Source of the DNA: Nemertoderma westbladi
Lineage: Eukaryota > Xenacoelomorpha > Nemertodermatida > Nemertodermatidae
DNA length: 58,445 bases
Assembly: GCA_032718475.1 (NCBI GenBank)
Contig: JAUCBJ010008991.1
Span: 1-58,445 of the forward strand
Direction: 5' to 3'
Part shown: piece by piece, positions 34,952-46,997 of the stretch
How the letters are laid out: each line of letters opens with the position of its first letter
Position numbering within the stretch: position 1 is the stretch's first letter
Made by a program: the position numbers and the translations under genes
Notes under the pieces: model-generated
What the model saw: the letters and a program-made list of their open reading frames with translations, nothing else
Told to the model about the DNA's origin: nothing
The model's database searches: none

Positions 34952-36214
34952 TCCACGAAGCTAAGGAAAATCAACTACTTTCGCTAAGAAAGATTTTCCT
35001 TAGCTGAGATGGTCTATTCATAGTGGGCTATTTTACTTGTATGGAGCAGATTTGGGGTTTTTTGGTCGGGGAAAAAACTAGCCTTTAAAAGTACCCTGAA
35101 ATTTTGCATGTATGTACTACTCATCGAGGCGCGTCGTGTGGGATGGGTCTCATATTCAGGAAAAATCTGGTTTCCATGGCAACGGACTTAGAAAAAAGTC
35201 TATGTATTTCAAGTCAATATTTAAAACTCTATTTGTAGGAAAACTATAATAGATATAAACGTGGGGTTTCTCAACACAACTATAAGGTCCATAGCAGAGC
35301 CGATTGAGGTTAAATAGAAAATCCAGTTACCTTGGCAACCGGGCTAGACAAATGTTAAAATTTATAAAATGTTAATTTGAAGCCTAAGGTTAAGGTGTTA
35401 TGACTTGGGACCAACCCCTACCCCCACTATATAACTTATTCTGCATCCGAATTACATTGTTCTATTTTTCAGTTACCATGACAACCGCTGAAAACAGATG
35501 TTTTTATTCAAAACTTAATCATTTGGACATAGACTTCACGATAAAATTTTACAAAACTGGGTGTGTTATCTGGACCACTAGTTGGAACTTTTAGTGAAAC
35601 TTAAATTATTCCAGAAATTTAGTTACCACGGTAACTGTAGTTTATTAAACTCTATATCATTCAAATCTATATTGATAACTCTATTTGTAGCAAAACTGTA
35701 TTGTATTTAAACTTGGGGTTTTGCAACTCATCTATAAGGTCCATATACAAGCCGTTTGAGGTTAATTAGAAAATACAGTTACCATAGCAACAAGTCTAAA
35801 CAGATGTTAAAATTTATAAAATGATAATTTAAAGCACAAGTTAATAGTATTATGACTTGGGACTAACCCCTACCCCCACTATATGACTTATTCTGCATCC
35901 GAATTACATTGTTCTATTTTTCAGTTTCCATGACAACCACTGCAAACAGATGCATTTTGATAGAAAATCGGTAATTTGGACATAAACTACAATATTTTCT
36001 GAAACTTGGTATGTGTTATCTGAACCACAATCTGGACTGAATCTTTTTTCAAAGGTAAAACCAACAGTTCCAGAGAATTCTAGTTTCCATGGGAATACAG
36101 GTTATTTATTGCCAAATGCTACTAAACTAGGCTATGCAACAAACCAAATTGTGGCCCTTTGTTTAATTTTCCTTAGCTTCGTGGTTGCATTTCCTTTAGG
36201 AAATGCCTTTCTAG
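34952..36214 (+). mobile_element. Helitron H22 (1,263 bp)
   Basis: Near-identical to H21, exactly 1,515 bp downstream (1,263 + 252 spacer), so this pair is a simple recent tandem duplication. Confidence 0.9.
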
Positions 36215-36944
36215 TAAAATATTTTTAAATTCAGAAATGTTGAGGAGCGTTCCACATTGAAAATGAAAGTAGAGACAGCAGACTGTACAGCTAAAGAAGG
36301 GGTCCGGCTTAGCGACCGCAGCGAAGCACAAACCACAGTTTTGGTTCATGGGGGCAAAGGAAGAGCAGTTGGTACGGAGAGCGCCAGCACTGATACAATA
36401 GTTTACTTAGGTAACTAGTTTAACTAAACCATGTGGCAACTATTTTCAGGCCCCTATGAAAAAAAATCCACGAAGCTAAGGAAAATCAACTACTTTCGCT
36501 AAGAAAGATTTTCCTTAGCTGAGATGGTCTATTCATAGTGGGCTATTTTACTTGTATGGAGCAGATTTGGGGTTTTTTGGTCGGGGAAAAAACTAGCCTT
36601 TAAAAGTACCCTGAAATTTTGCATGTATGTACTACTCATCGAGGCGCGTCGTGTGGGATGGGTCTCATATTCAGGAAAAATCTGGTTTCCATGGCAACGG
36701 ACTTAGAAAAAAGTCTATGTATTTCAAGTCAATATTTATAACTCTATTTGTAGGAAAACTATAATAGATATAAACTTGGGGTTTCTCAACTCAACTGTAA
36801 GGTCCGCAGCAGAGCTGATTGAGGTTGAATAGAAAATCCAGTTGCCTTGGCAACCGGGCTAGACAGATGTTAAAATTTACAAAATGTTAATTTGAAGCCT
36901 AATGAGAAGGTGTTATGTCTTGGGACCAACCCCTACCCCCACTA

Positions 36945-38220
36945 TCCACGAAGCTAAGGAAAATCAACTACTTTCGCTAAGAAAGATTTTCCTTAGCTGA
37001 GATGGTCTATTCATAGTGGGCTATTTTACTTGTGTGAGGCAGATTTGGGGTTTTTTGATAGGCGAAAAAACTAGCCTTTAAAAGTACCCTGAAATTTTGC
37101 ATGTATATACTACTCGGCGAGGCGCATCTTTTGGGCCGGGTCTCATATCCAGGAAAAATCTGGTTTCCATGGCAACGGACTTCAAAAAAAGTCTATGTAT
37201 TTCAAGTCAATATTTATAACTCTATTTGTAGGAAAACTATAATAGATTTAAACTTGGGGTTTTGCAACACAACTATAAGGTCCATAGCAGATCCGATTGA
37301 GGCTAAATAGAAAATCCAGTTACGTTGGCAACCGGGATAAACAGATGTTAAAATTTATAAAATGATAATTTGAGGCCTAAGGGCAAGGTGTTATGACTTG
37401 AGACCAACCCCTACCCCCACTATATAACTTATTCTGCATCCGAATTACATTGTTCTATTTTTCAGTTACCATGACAACAGCCGAAAACAGATGTTTTTAT
37501 ACAAAAATTATTCATTTGGACATAGACTTCGCGATAAAATTTTACAAAACTGGGTATGTGTTATCTGCACCACTAGTTGGAACTTTTAGTGAAACTTAAA
37601 TCATTCCAGAAATTTAGTTACCATGGTAACTGTAGTTTATTAAACTCTATATCATTCAAGTCTATATTGATAACTCTATTTCTAGCAAAACTGTAATATA
37701 TATAAACTTGGGGTTTTGTAACTCATCTATAATTTCCATATCCATCCAAGCCGTTTGAGGTTAATTAGAAAGTACAGTTACCATAGCAACAAGACTAAAC
37801 AGATGTTACTATTTATAAAATGATAATTTGAAGCACAAGTTAATAGTATTATGACTTGGGACCAAGACCTACCCCCACTATATGACTTATTCTGCATCCG
37901 AATTACATTATTATATTTTTCAGTTTCCATGACAACCACTGCAAACAGATGCATTTTGATAGAAAATCGGTAATTTGGACATAAACTACAATATTTTCTG
38001 AAACTCGGTATATGTGTTATAATCTGAACCACAATCTGGACTGAATCTTTTTTCAAAGGTAAAACCCACAGTTCCAGAGAACTCTAGTTTCCATGGGAAT
38101 AGAAGTAAATTATTGGCAATTGCTACTAAACTAGGCTATAAGCAACGAACCAAAGTGTGGCCGTTTGTTTAATTTTCCTTAGCTTCGTGGTTGCATTTCC
38201 TTTAGGAAATGCCTTTCTCG
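36945..38220 (+). mobile_element. Helitron H24 (1,276 bp) nested in H23
   Basis: Inserted at CCACTA|TATGAC; ends CTCG. The sequence is more diverged than the tandem units, e.g. a duplicated TCCATCCA near 37735 and extra bases around 38020 and 38135. Confidence 0.85.
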
Positions 38221-38297
38221 TATGACTTATTCTGCGTCCGAATTTCATTGTTTAATTTTGCATTTACCATGACAACCGCTGAAAACAGATGTTTTTA

Positions 38298-39563
38298 TCC
38301 ACGAAGCTAAGGAAAATCAACTACTTTCGCTAAGAAAGATTTTCCTTAGCTGAGATGGTCTATTCATAGTGGGCTATTTTACTTGTATGGAGCAGATTTG
38401 GTTTTTTTTGACCGGTGAAAAAACTAGCCTTTAAAAGTACCCTGAAATTTTGCATGTATATACTACTCGTCGAGGCGCATCTTTTGGGCTGGGTCTCATA
38501 TCCAGGAAAAATCTGGTTTCCATGGCAACGGACTTAGAAAAAAGTCTATGTATTTCAAGTCAATATTTAAAACTCTATTTGTAGGAAAACTATAATAGAT
38601 ATAAACTTGGGGTTTCTCAACACAACTATAAGGTCCATAGCAGAGCCGATTGAGGTTAAATAGAAAATCCAGTTACCTTGGCAACCGGGCTAGACAGATG
38701 TTAAAATTTATAAAATGTTAATTTGAAGCCTAAGGTTAAGGTGTTATGACTTGGGACCAACCCCTACCCCCACTATATAACTTATTCTGCATCCGAATTA
38801 CATTGTTCTATTTTTCAGTTACCATGACAACCGCTGAAAACAGATGTTTTTATTCAAAACTTAATCATTTGGACATAGACTTCACGATAAAATTTTACAA
38901 AACTGGGTGTGTTATCTGGACCACTCGTTGGAACTTTTAGTGAAACTTAAATTATTCCAGAAATTTAGTTACCACGGTAACTGTAGTTTATTAAACTCTA
39001 TATCATTCAAATTTATATTGATAACTCTATTTGTAGCAAAACTGTATTGTATTTAAACTTGGGGTTTTGCAACTCATCTATAAGGTCCATATACAAGCCG
39101 TTTGAGGTTAATTAGAAAATACAGTTACCATAGCAACAAGTCTAAACAGATGTTAAAATTTATAAAATGATAATTTAAAGCACAAGTTAATAGTATTATG
39201 ACTTGGGACTAACCCCTACCCCCACTATATGACTTATTCTGCATCCGAATTACATTGTTCTATTTTTCAGTTTCCATGACAACCACTGCAAACAGATGCA
39301 TTTTGATAGAAAATCGGTAATTTGGACATAAACTACAATATTTTCGGAAACTCAGTATATGTGTTATCTGAACCACAATCTGTACTGATTTTTTTTTCAA
39401 AGGTTAAAGCAACAGTTCCAGAGAACTCTAGTTTCCATGGGAATAGAAGTTAATTATTGACAATTGCTACTAAACTGAGGCTAAGCAACGAACCAAAGTG
39501 TGGCCGTTTGTTTAATTTTCCTTAGCTTCGTGGTTGCATTTCCTTTAGGAAATGCCTTTCTCG
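38298..39563 (+). mobile_element. Helitron H25 (1,266 bp) nested in H23
   Basis: Inserted at TTTTTA|TACAAAA; ends CTCG; the host resumes at 39564. Compared with the 555-bp fragments, this is the intact version of the same insertion site. Confidence 0.85.
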
Positions 39564-40018
39564 TACAAAAATAACTCATTTGGACATAGACTTCGCGATA
39601 AAATGTTACGAAACTGGATATGTGTTATCTGGACCACTAGTTGGAACTTTTAGTGAAACTCAAAACATTCCAGAAATATCTTGTAACCATGGTAACTGGA
39701 GTTTATTAAAGTCTATATCATTCAAGTCTAAATTCAATACTCTATTTGTAGCAAAATCCACGAAGCTAAGGAAAATCAACTACTTTCGCTAAGAAAGATT
39801 TTCCTTAGCTGAGATGGTCTATTCATAGTGGGCTATTTTACTTGTGTGGGGCAGATTTGGTTTTTTTTGTTTCCGGAAAAAACTAGCCTTCTAAAAGTAG
39901 TCTAGGGCCCACTTGCCTCAAGGCTAACGCAGTACAGCAGTAACAATACAGTAGGCCTGCTACAGCCTAGTGCTGCCAGTCAGATGAGTAATTTCAAAAT
40001 TATTCTCCTGCCACACGT

Positions 40019-41877
40019 ATGAATACACAACCAGTGACCGAAGGCTCAGTTAGCTCTGAAAACAAGGGGAAAAAAAAGATACGGTGCCGAAGGGGACAAA
40101 GGGACAAAGGTTCCAAAGAGACACCGATAATAAACTCAGTATATAACAATCTCAGTACGAAACGGTCATTCTCCGAAACCGATAACGTCCCCCGTGCAAA
40201 ACGACGGAGAATTGATCATTGTTTAAATCTTCTGCAAGCCTTTCGCGACACTCCCGTAAGCCAGTCCTCCATTCAGGCAAAAAATCGGACCAACGAACAC
40301 GGGTTAAAGGCCCCACTCACAATCGGTACATCTAAAAATTTCAACTTCGCTCCATTGATGGTTAATGAAGTCAATCCAGAGCTTCCGGTAATTCTGTCGG
40401 GAATCGAAAACGTAAACTCGCCGAACGGTTCTAAAAAGGTAGTAACAAAAATGACAAACTCAGCAAAAAAAAATAAGCAGAAAAATAAAAGTGAAAAGGA
40501 AACTAAAGGTGGCAGTGGCCCTTTGGGTGCCTTCTTCCTCCCTTCCCATCCGACAACGAATGCGAGTGACACGGAACAAGAAGTCTCCGAGCCACAACTC
40601 AAAAACGATAGCGTCGAGGGAATCTCCACCCCGTTAGCGAATGTCGAGCACAATAAGGTCTTTGGAGAGGATGCGATCCCCCCCCCCCCGACAGTGCCGA
40701 TGGGCTGAGCGAGCCTATAAACCCCCCCTATACAAACCCCGCTAGTCTCGACAAACAACTATCGAGCGAGGAATCTCTTGAATCGCTAATTAGGAATTTG
40801 GGTACCCAAATGAACACCCAGACGAACACGCTTCGAGGTGACATGAAACTTCAGGCATCCGAAATTAAGGAACAGATTGTGACCCTAAAAAAGGAATTTC
40901 GAAAAGAAATCAATGAGGTTATAGAGTCTGTCGACTTCAACAGCAATTCAATTCAGGAGACAAACGAAGCACTCGCTTCCTCAATTCAACACAATCAAGC
41001 TGAGAATCGGGAAACTAGAAGACAAATTCTATCCAACGAGGTTAGGTTCTGTAAATGGAACTTAATAATATTCGGAGTCGAAGGAAACCAAAGAGAAAGT
41101 CACGAAAAATCAAAAGCGTCACTCGCGCGTTTAGCTGAAAGACTCGAACTTCCTCTTCCCATTGTCGCCAACTGTCACAGAATTTCCGGAAAGATAAACG
41201 CCCCACTATTCGTTCGTTTCATCCAGTTGGATGAGGTAATGGCGTGGTCACAAGCAATTGGTAATAAGAAAATCTCTCTGATTAATAACACACAAGTTAC
41301 AGCAACCCGTGATCTCCCCAAGTGCCTCCTTCCTCTACGAAAGGAACTAGTTCAAATGCGAAAAAATTTGGATCCGGATCAACGCAAAGAAACAAAAATT
41401 CACATCAACGAGAACTTTTACCCTTTTGTTTTCCTAAAAAAATCGGATGGCTCAATGCTCTCTCCACAGATGGATCCCAAGCTTCCAACAATCCCTGCAG
41501 CCATAAAGATACCGCATCAAATAAGTAATGAACGCATGGAATGGCTCAACATCCCAAAATCCAACGAGGTAGATCAATCGGTTCGACAAAAGGTTCCACA
41601 GATCCCGAGCTCAGTACCACATGAAGGCGACGACATTCACGGAGAAAGTGAAGGCTTCGCAGGGAGTCGAGAAAGACAACGAGGTCTCGGCCGTTCCCGT
41701 GATGGCTCCCAAAGCCAATTTCAGAGACAGCACGCACCGCGCAGACGAGGGCTACAATCCTCTGATTGGGGATACAATCCTCACGATGGTAATAGATACT
41801 ATCGAGGTGGTTATAGTAGCGACCATAACGGATGCATGAATGGAAGGGATGGTGGCTACTACAGTAGTTTATATTAA
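40019..41877 (+). CDS. LINE ORF1 protein, split by a frame change at a C12 run
   Basis: The ATG at 40019 opens a frame that stops at 40708; a second frame runs without a stop through 40681-41877. They meet at C12 (40678-40689). One extra C, or a -1 slip, would give a single protein of about 619 residues. The N-terminal third is basic and low-complexity (AKRRRIDH, NSAKKNKQKNK). Residues ~265-340 look like a coiled coil. From ~345 (KWNLIIFGVEG) to ~500 is the L1 ORF1p-like RRM and C-terminal domain. The tail is Arg/Gly/Tyr-rich. L1-type ORF1 proteins trimerise and bind the element RNA. Whether the break is real, programmed or an assembly error is open. Confidence 0.75.
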
Positions 41878-42721
41878 ATTCGAGTAGGTCAACCCCTTGA
41901 TACTCATTTAAGAATATTCCCATGTAGATTGGTCTAAATTACCGAATTTACAAATACTTTTGAAATAGGTTAATGGACTAATCTCATTGTTAGATTTAGC
42001 AGCCGAAGGTAGAATACATAATTCTGATGCAGAATCCAAGTACGAACTGGCTTTCTATGCACTGGCAAATGGCAGGCCTCAGTTATTTTTCAGTTATTTT
42101 CTTTCCGTTTTTGTATTTAGTCAGAGTTGCTGTTTTTTTGGTTTATTCCATTTTTGTTTTTTTTTGTTTCACATTGCGAAAGAATACTGTGCGACTGTTT
42201 GTGCGGAAATAATCCTGCCAAAGGCATTATTAATTTTGTCGGCAGCGAACTGGTTGAACTCCATTATGATTATAGTGGACAAATACAGCTCGATTTCTGC
42301 ATTTCCTCTTATTTTTTTTTTACTGAACTCCCATATTGTATTAGTATTAAATTTAAATACTTTTTTTTGCTATGCCATAAAAATACTCCTCCATCTCTCC
42401 ACAATAATTGTTATATCGCTATACTCAAAAATCAATATGAATTTTCAGTACAGCAGCAGCGCCATAAATGTTTTTGATGTGAAGTTTGCATTCGACCCAA
42501 GTGTCTACGTCCCTTTATTTGTACATGTACACTATTTTTTTATCCTTTTTTTCATGCAAGGTTTTAATATTAAACTATCAGCAATAGATTTCGAAACAGC
42601 AGAAAATGATGGCAATATTTTCCTACACCAGCAATTTAAGTATCGAAATGTTCAACGAATTACTCAAAGAATTATCCAATTTTTTTTTCCTTTAAAAGAT
42701 ATGAACTAATACAAACTCATT
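41878..42721 (+). other. LINE inter-ORF region with an in-frame open stretch
   Basis: 844 T-rich bases separate ORF1 from ORF2. Frame 41969-42706 is open for about 240 codons, stops at TAA 42707-42709 and is in the same frame as the ORF2 ATG at 42722. There is no ATG until 42266. The translation is hydrophobic (Phe, Leu, Ile, Ser), as expected of any T-rich DNA, and I recognise no domain. It could be chance or an untranslated spacer. Confidence 0.4.
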
Positions 42722-45700
42722 ATGGCGAATACTCCTATTAATATTGTATCTCTAAATTGTAGAGGGTTACAAAAAACTATCAAAAGAAAGGTTGTCTTTG
42801 ACAAACTGACTGCCAAAAATTTTGATATCTGCCTGCTCCAAGAAACTCACAGCTCCGACTCAGACTGCGAAGCCTGGTCGAAGCAGTGGAAGGGCCATAC
42901 CGTTTTTACCAAAAAAAGTTCACAAAGTGTTGGGGTAGCGATCCTTTTTAACGAAAATTTACAATATAAAATAATTAAAAAAATCGTTGACCCTTCAGGA
43001 AGATTCATTATTCTAGATGTCGATATAAATAGTACAATTCTGACCCTTGTAAATATTTATAACTTTAATATTGATTCTAGTGTTCTGATTAAACAAATAA
43101 AAAACGAAATGTTAAACTGTTTCGAAAGTGTAAACGTTATATGGGCGGGAGATTTCAACTGCGTCTTAGACATCACCAAGGACAAATTCGGTGGAGCTCC
43201 AAAGACAAATGAAAAAGTACGTTGTGAGGTCTTAGAAACTATGGAAAATATTAATTTAATCGATATATATCGGTCACTGCACCCAAATGGTATTTCCTTT
43301 TCACATAGACAAAAAGTATTCCAAGGATGGGTACGTACACGAAAAGATTTTTTTCTCGTTTCAAGTTCGATTGCATCTGTCACTAGTAAATGCGGATCAG
43401 TATCCGGATTTTACAGTGACCATTCGGCGGTTTTTTTACAATTCGAAATACCAAATAACTGGACAAACAGGAAAAAGGGACCCGGGTTCTGGAAACACAA
43501 TAATTCTTTACTAACTGATGAAGATTACATATGCCTTGTCAAAACAACCATCTCGGATACAGTGACCGAATATAAAGATAATATAAACCCACATTTAAGG
43601 TGGGAAATGATAAAGTTAAATGTTCGAACAAAGGCTATAAGCTATGGCATTAATAAAAATAAGGAAAAGCACAAAAAACGAAATAGGTTAGAAATTGAGA
43701 TCGAAAATTTTCACAGAAGAGAAAAATTTCTTTCAAACAGCGAAATGCAATCATATCAAAATGCTCAAAATAACCTTATTAAATTAGAAGAAAACGAGGC
43801 CCAAGCCTCAATGTTTCGGGCAAAATTACAAAATTATAATGCTGGAGAAAAACCAACGAAATTTTTTCTCAATTTAGAAAAAAGTAAATCAAAAAATAAT
43901 ACTATTCATAGCCTTAAAACGAAAAGGGGTGAAAGTGTAACATCTGACAAGGAAATTCTCAATGAAGCAGTACAATTTTATAGTGATTTATACCAGTCTA
44001 AAAAATTTAATCATTGTCCGATCCTCAGAGATGAACAATCGTCAGCATTTTTCACAAAATGTGCCAACTTACCAAAACTTGATGAAATGTCAAAAAATTT
44101 TCTAGACAAAAATATATCAGAGCTCGAATGTTTGACTGCCTTAAAGGAAATGTCAAATGGGAAAAGTCCTGGTGGTGACGGGTTCCCTACAGAATTTTAT
44201 AAATTTTTTTGGACAGACATAAAAAAATATGTATATGAAAGTTTCCTTTTCTCGTTTGAAGAACAATCTTTATCAGTATCACAGCGTCAAGGTATCATGT
44301 CCCTTTTCCCAAAAAAGGACAAAATACCATCTTTAATAGAAAATCGCAGACCGATCACTCTACTAAATACCGACTATAAAATCTTGAGCAAAGCCCTAGC
44401 CTCTCGAATGAAAACCGTCTTGGTAGCGATAATAAATTCAGACCAAACGGGCTCTGTAAAAGGCCGTTACATTGGTGAAAATATAAGACGCATAATCGAC
44501 ACAATGGATATTCTTGATAATAGTGAACAATCCGGCCTAGTTGTGATGGCCGATTTTCAAAAAGCATTTGATTCTGTAGAATGGGATTTCTTGGAACAGG
44601 CATTGAAACATTTCAATTTTCCAGACTCTTTTCTCACTTGGTTTGGCATTTTATATAACAACAATTTTAAGTTAGTGATTCAAAATAACGGTTATTTATC
44701 AAAATCTTTTGTTGCTTCAAGAGGTGTTCGTCAAGGATGTCCGTTATCGGCATATTTGTTTGTATTAGCTGTTGAAATACTTGCTGGGGTAGTTAGGAAT
44801 ACACATGAAATTAAAGGACTGCAAATGGGGAACAGCAATAATATAATTTCACAGTATGTGGATGATACCAATTTTTTTCTACAAGCATCTGCCGAATCGC
44901 TTATGGCTCTAATGGAGATCCTAGGGGTTTTCGGAAATATTTCTGGCTTAAAGCTAAACAAATCAAAAACAGAGGTAACTTGGATTGGCTCCATGAAAAA
45001 CAGAGCCAGCAAGATCTGTCCACAGCTAAGGCTCAAGTGGTTAATTCCCGGAGAGCCTTTCAAAATCCTCGGGATTCTACTTTCTACAAATATTTCCTCC
45101 ATTGAATGCTTAAATTTTCCTGACGCCTTGGAAAAGGCAAAAAAAATAGTAGAAATTTGGTCACGCCATAAACTCTCTTTATTGGGTCAGATATGCATCG
45201 CAAAAACTTTGGTGCTCTCAAAATTTACATATTTATTTGCATGTCTTGAAAACCCATCAGTGAACATGCAAAAAAATATCTCAGACCTATTAGACAAATT
45301 CATCTGGGCTGGAAAACCGCCAAAACTTAAAAAAGCAGTAATGATTAACTTATATGAAGTTGGTGGTGCACAAATCCCCGACTTAAGTACCTTCATAGAA
45401 AGTCAAAAAGTTAAATGGATTCAAAAACTCATAGAAAATAGTCATTCGGTGTGGAAAACACTCGCCTGCACGCAACTCGGGGATAGTGTTGCCAAAAATT
45501 TAAAATGGTTTGTAAATTTACTTCCAGATGATATAAAAAATATCAAGGTGTGTAAAGGTAATTTCTGGTGCAACGTCTTAACTGTCTGGTGCCGAATAAA
45601 TTATGCAGTCAGAAACGGCATTGACAATGATGATTTTGTTAACTATCAAACTATATGGTTAAACTCCAATATTAAAATTGATAGTAAACCACTTTTTCAT

Positions 45701-46549
45701 CAACAATGGATAAATAAAGGTATTTTTTTTATCCATAACATCAGAAACCTCCAACAAAACAGATTTCTTTCCTTTATTGAATTACAAGAAAAATTCAATG
45801 TTTCCAAAAAAGACCATTTTTTCTACATGAGTGTAGTGGACGCCATTAATACTCAGTTAAGAACTGCGCTCAAAAAACAGGTACTTGGAGCTTCTGCGCC
45901 ACTCTCTATGAACATAATTAACAAAGGTCGACGATCAACAAATACGGCATACAAATTATTTATAGATCAAATTGGTGAAACAAACACAGTAGCAAGTCAA
46001 AAATGGTGCTTAGAGTTACACACTGATGTAGATAAAATTTTGTGGAACAAATTTTTTCAAATGGCCAAAACAAATTCACGTGAAGTGAAAATGTGGTCCT
46101 TTCAATTCAAGTTACTGCACCGTAGGTTACCCACAAACACTTTGCTATTTAAAATAGGCATTTCATCATCAAACCTTTGTTCTTTTTGTAAAACACTCGA
46201 GGAAACTTATTTACATCTTTTCTGGGAGTGTGAAACTGTGAAAAAATTAATTGATGAATTTAAATTGTGGTGGTTAAAAAACACAAAACAGTCATTAATT
46301 CTTACAAAGCTTTCAATGTTGTTTGGGTACCACACAAAAGTGCCGCCAATCATTAATTGCCTCCTACAGTTACTAAGATACTATATTTATTGCGAAAAAT
46401 TCCAAAATACTCCGGCTCTACAAATGTCTGTTTTTCTACATCATGTTCGAAAAAATTTCCTTTATGAAAACTACATCGCAGTTCAGGAATCAAAAATTTA
46501 CATTTTCGAGCAAAAATGGAAGCTAATCAATGATTACTTTTTAAGATAA
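42722..46549 (+). CDS. LINE ORF2: endonuclease-reverse transcriptase, 1,275 aa
   Basis: An intact protein that would nick target DNA and reverse-transcribe the element RNA (target-primed reverse transcription). The APE-type endonuclease occupies ~1-240: LNCRG (N12), LLQETH (E41), WAGDFN (D144, N146) and YSDHS (D233, H234). The reverse transcriptase spans ~465-790: GKSPGGDGFPTEFY, motif A MADFQKAFD (D611), RQGCPLS and the catalytic YVDD (D714, D715). The C-terminal zinc-knuckle-like motif C1153-x2-C1156-x8-H1165-x4-C1170 (CSFC...HLFWEC) is typical of the L1/Tx1 group. Length matches the group. No inactivating change is seen. The start is the ATG 12 bases after an in-frame stop. Confidence 0.93.
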   Translation: MANTPINIVSLNCRGLQKTIKRKVVFDKLTAKNFDICLLQETHSSDSDCEAWSKQWKGHTVFTKKSSQSVGVAILFNENLQYKIIKKIVDPSGRFIILDVDINSTILTLVNIYNFNIDSSVLIKQIKNEMLNCFESVNVIWAGDFNCVLDITKDKFGGAPKTNEKVRCEVLETMENINLIDIYRSLHPNGISFSHRQKVFQGWVRTRKDFFLVSSSIASVTSKCGSVSGFYSDHSAVFLQFEIPNNWTNRKKGPGFWKHNNSLLTDEDYICLVKTTISDTVTEYKDNINPHLRWEMIKLNVRTKAISYGINKNKEKHKKRNRLEIEIENFHRREKFLSNSEMQSYQNAQNNLIKLEENEAQASMFRAKLQNYNAGEKPTKFFLNLEKSKSKNNTIHSLKTKRGESVTSDKEILNEAVQFYSDLYQSKKFNHCPILRDEQSSAFFTKCANLPKLDEMSKNFLDKNISELECLTALKEMSNGKSPGGDGFPTEFYKFFWTDIKKYVYESFLFSFEEQSLSVSQRQGIMSLFPKKDKIPSLIENRRPITLLNTDYKILSKALASRMKTVLVAIINSDQTGSVKGRYIGENIRRIIDTMDILDNSEQSGLVVMADFQKAFDSVEWDFLEQALKHFNFPDSFLTWFGILYNNNFKLVIQNNGYLSKSFVASRGVRQGCPLSAYLFVLAVEILAGVVRNTHEIKGLQMGNSNNIISQYVDDTNFFLQASAESLMALMEILGVFGNISGLKLNKSKTEVTWIGSMKNRASKICPQLRLKWLIPGEPFKILGILLSTNISSIECLNFPDALEKAKKIVEIWSRHKLSLLGQICIAKTLVLSKFTYLFACLENPSVNMQKNISDLLDKFIWAGKPPKLKKAVMINLYEVGGAQIPDLSTFIESQKVKWIQKLIENSHSVWKTLACTQLGDSVAKNLKWFVNLLPDDIKNIKVCKGNFWCNVLTVWCRINYAVRNGIDNDDFVNYQTIWLNSNIKIDSKPLFHQQWINKGIFFIHNIRNLQQNRFLSFIELQEKFNVSKKDHFFYMSVVDAINTQLRTALKKQVLGASAPLSMNIINKGRRSTNTAYKLFIDQIGETNTVASQKWCLELHTDVDKILWNKFFQMAKTNSREVKMWSFQFKLLHRRLPTNTLLFKIGISSSNLCSFCKTLEETYLHLFWECETVKKLIDEFKLWWLKNTKQSLILTKLSMLFGYHTKVPPIINCLLQLLRYYIYCEKFQNTPALQMSVFLHHVRKNFLYENYIAVQESKIYIFEQKWKLINDYFLR

Positions 46550-46956
46550 AATCATCAAATCTATTGCTAGTATGTTTCGATTTGTAATAGTGCGGTTTTT
46601 TTTTTCCTTTTTTTTTCTGGTTTTTCTATCCTGTTCTGTGGGATTCCGAGTCCCAATAATAGTGCATTATATTATTATTATTATCTTACCTGCGCTACTT
46701 AAGCATTCAATACGGTAGCTATTAAGAACCTATGATGTTCTGGTTTTGTTTATTTTTTTATTTTTTTGTCATATCCATAAGGCGCTGCTGTAGGTTAAGT
46801 GCATTTATCCACACGGTAAAATATTGAAAAAAGTCATACCGGTACTTTTTGGTTACTTTTTGTGTAATTGCTTGCTGATTGCTTGTTGTGTAAAAATTTG
46901 TTATCTGTCGATGCGAATTTGAATTTAATTTGGACAATATATATGGACTGGAGAAG
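46550..46956 (+). other. LINE 3' UTR
   Basis: T-rich sequence between the ORF2 stop and the poly(A) tract. It contains a GTATTATTATTATTAT-like microsatellite near 46668 and no ORF. No AATAAA is seen close to the tail. Confidence 0.6.

Positions 46957-46997
<41 letters not shown>

Larger units (their letters stand above)
39900..46995 (+). mobile_element. L1/Tx1-type LINE, near full length (~7.1 kb)
   Basis: Inserted in H26 within GGAAAAAACTAGCCTTTAAAAG. The target sequence is repeated on both sides: 39877-39899 (with one extra C) and up to 47011, merging with the 39-base A run 46957-46995. Order: a 119-bp 5' UTR, ORF1, an 844-bp inter-ORF region, ORF2, a ~407-bp 3' UTR and poly(A). Integration into a T-rich bottom strand fits an APE-type endonuclease. 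The intact ORF2 and clean poly(A) suggest a young copy. Confidence 0.9.

Noticed and set aside
3754-36466. CRISPR-like array of regular repeats
   Set aside because: Units are over 1 kb with transposon ends and nested insertions; there are no short repeats with unique spacers.
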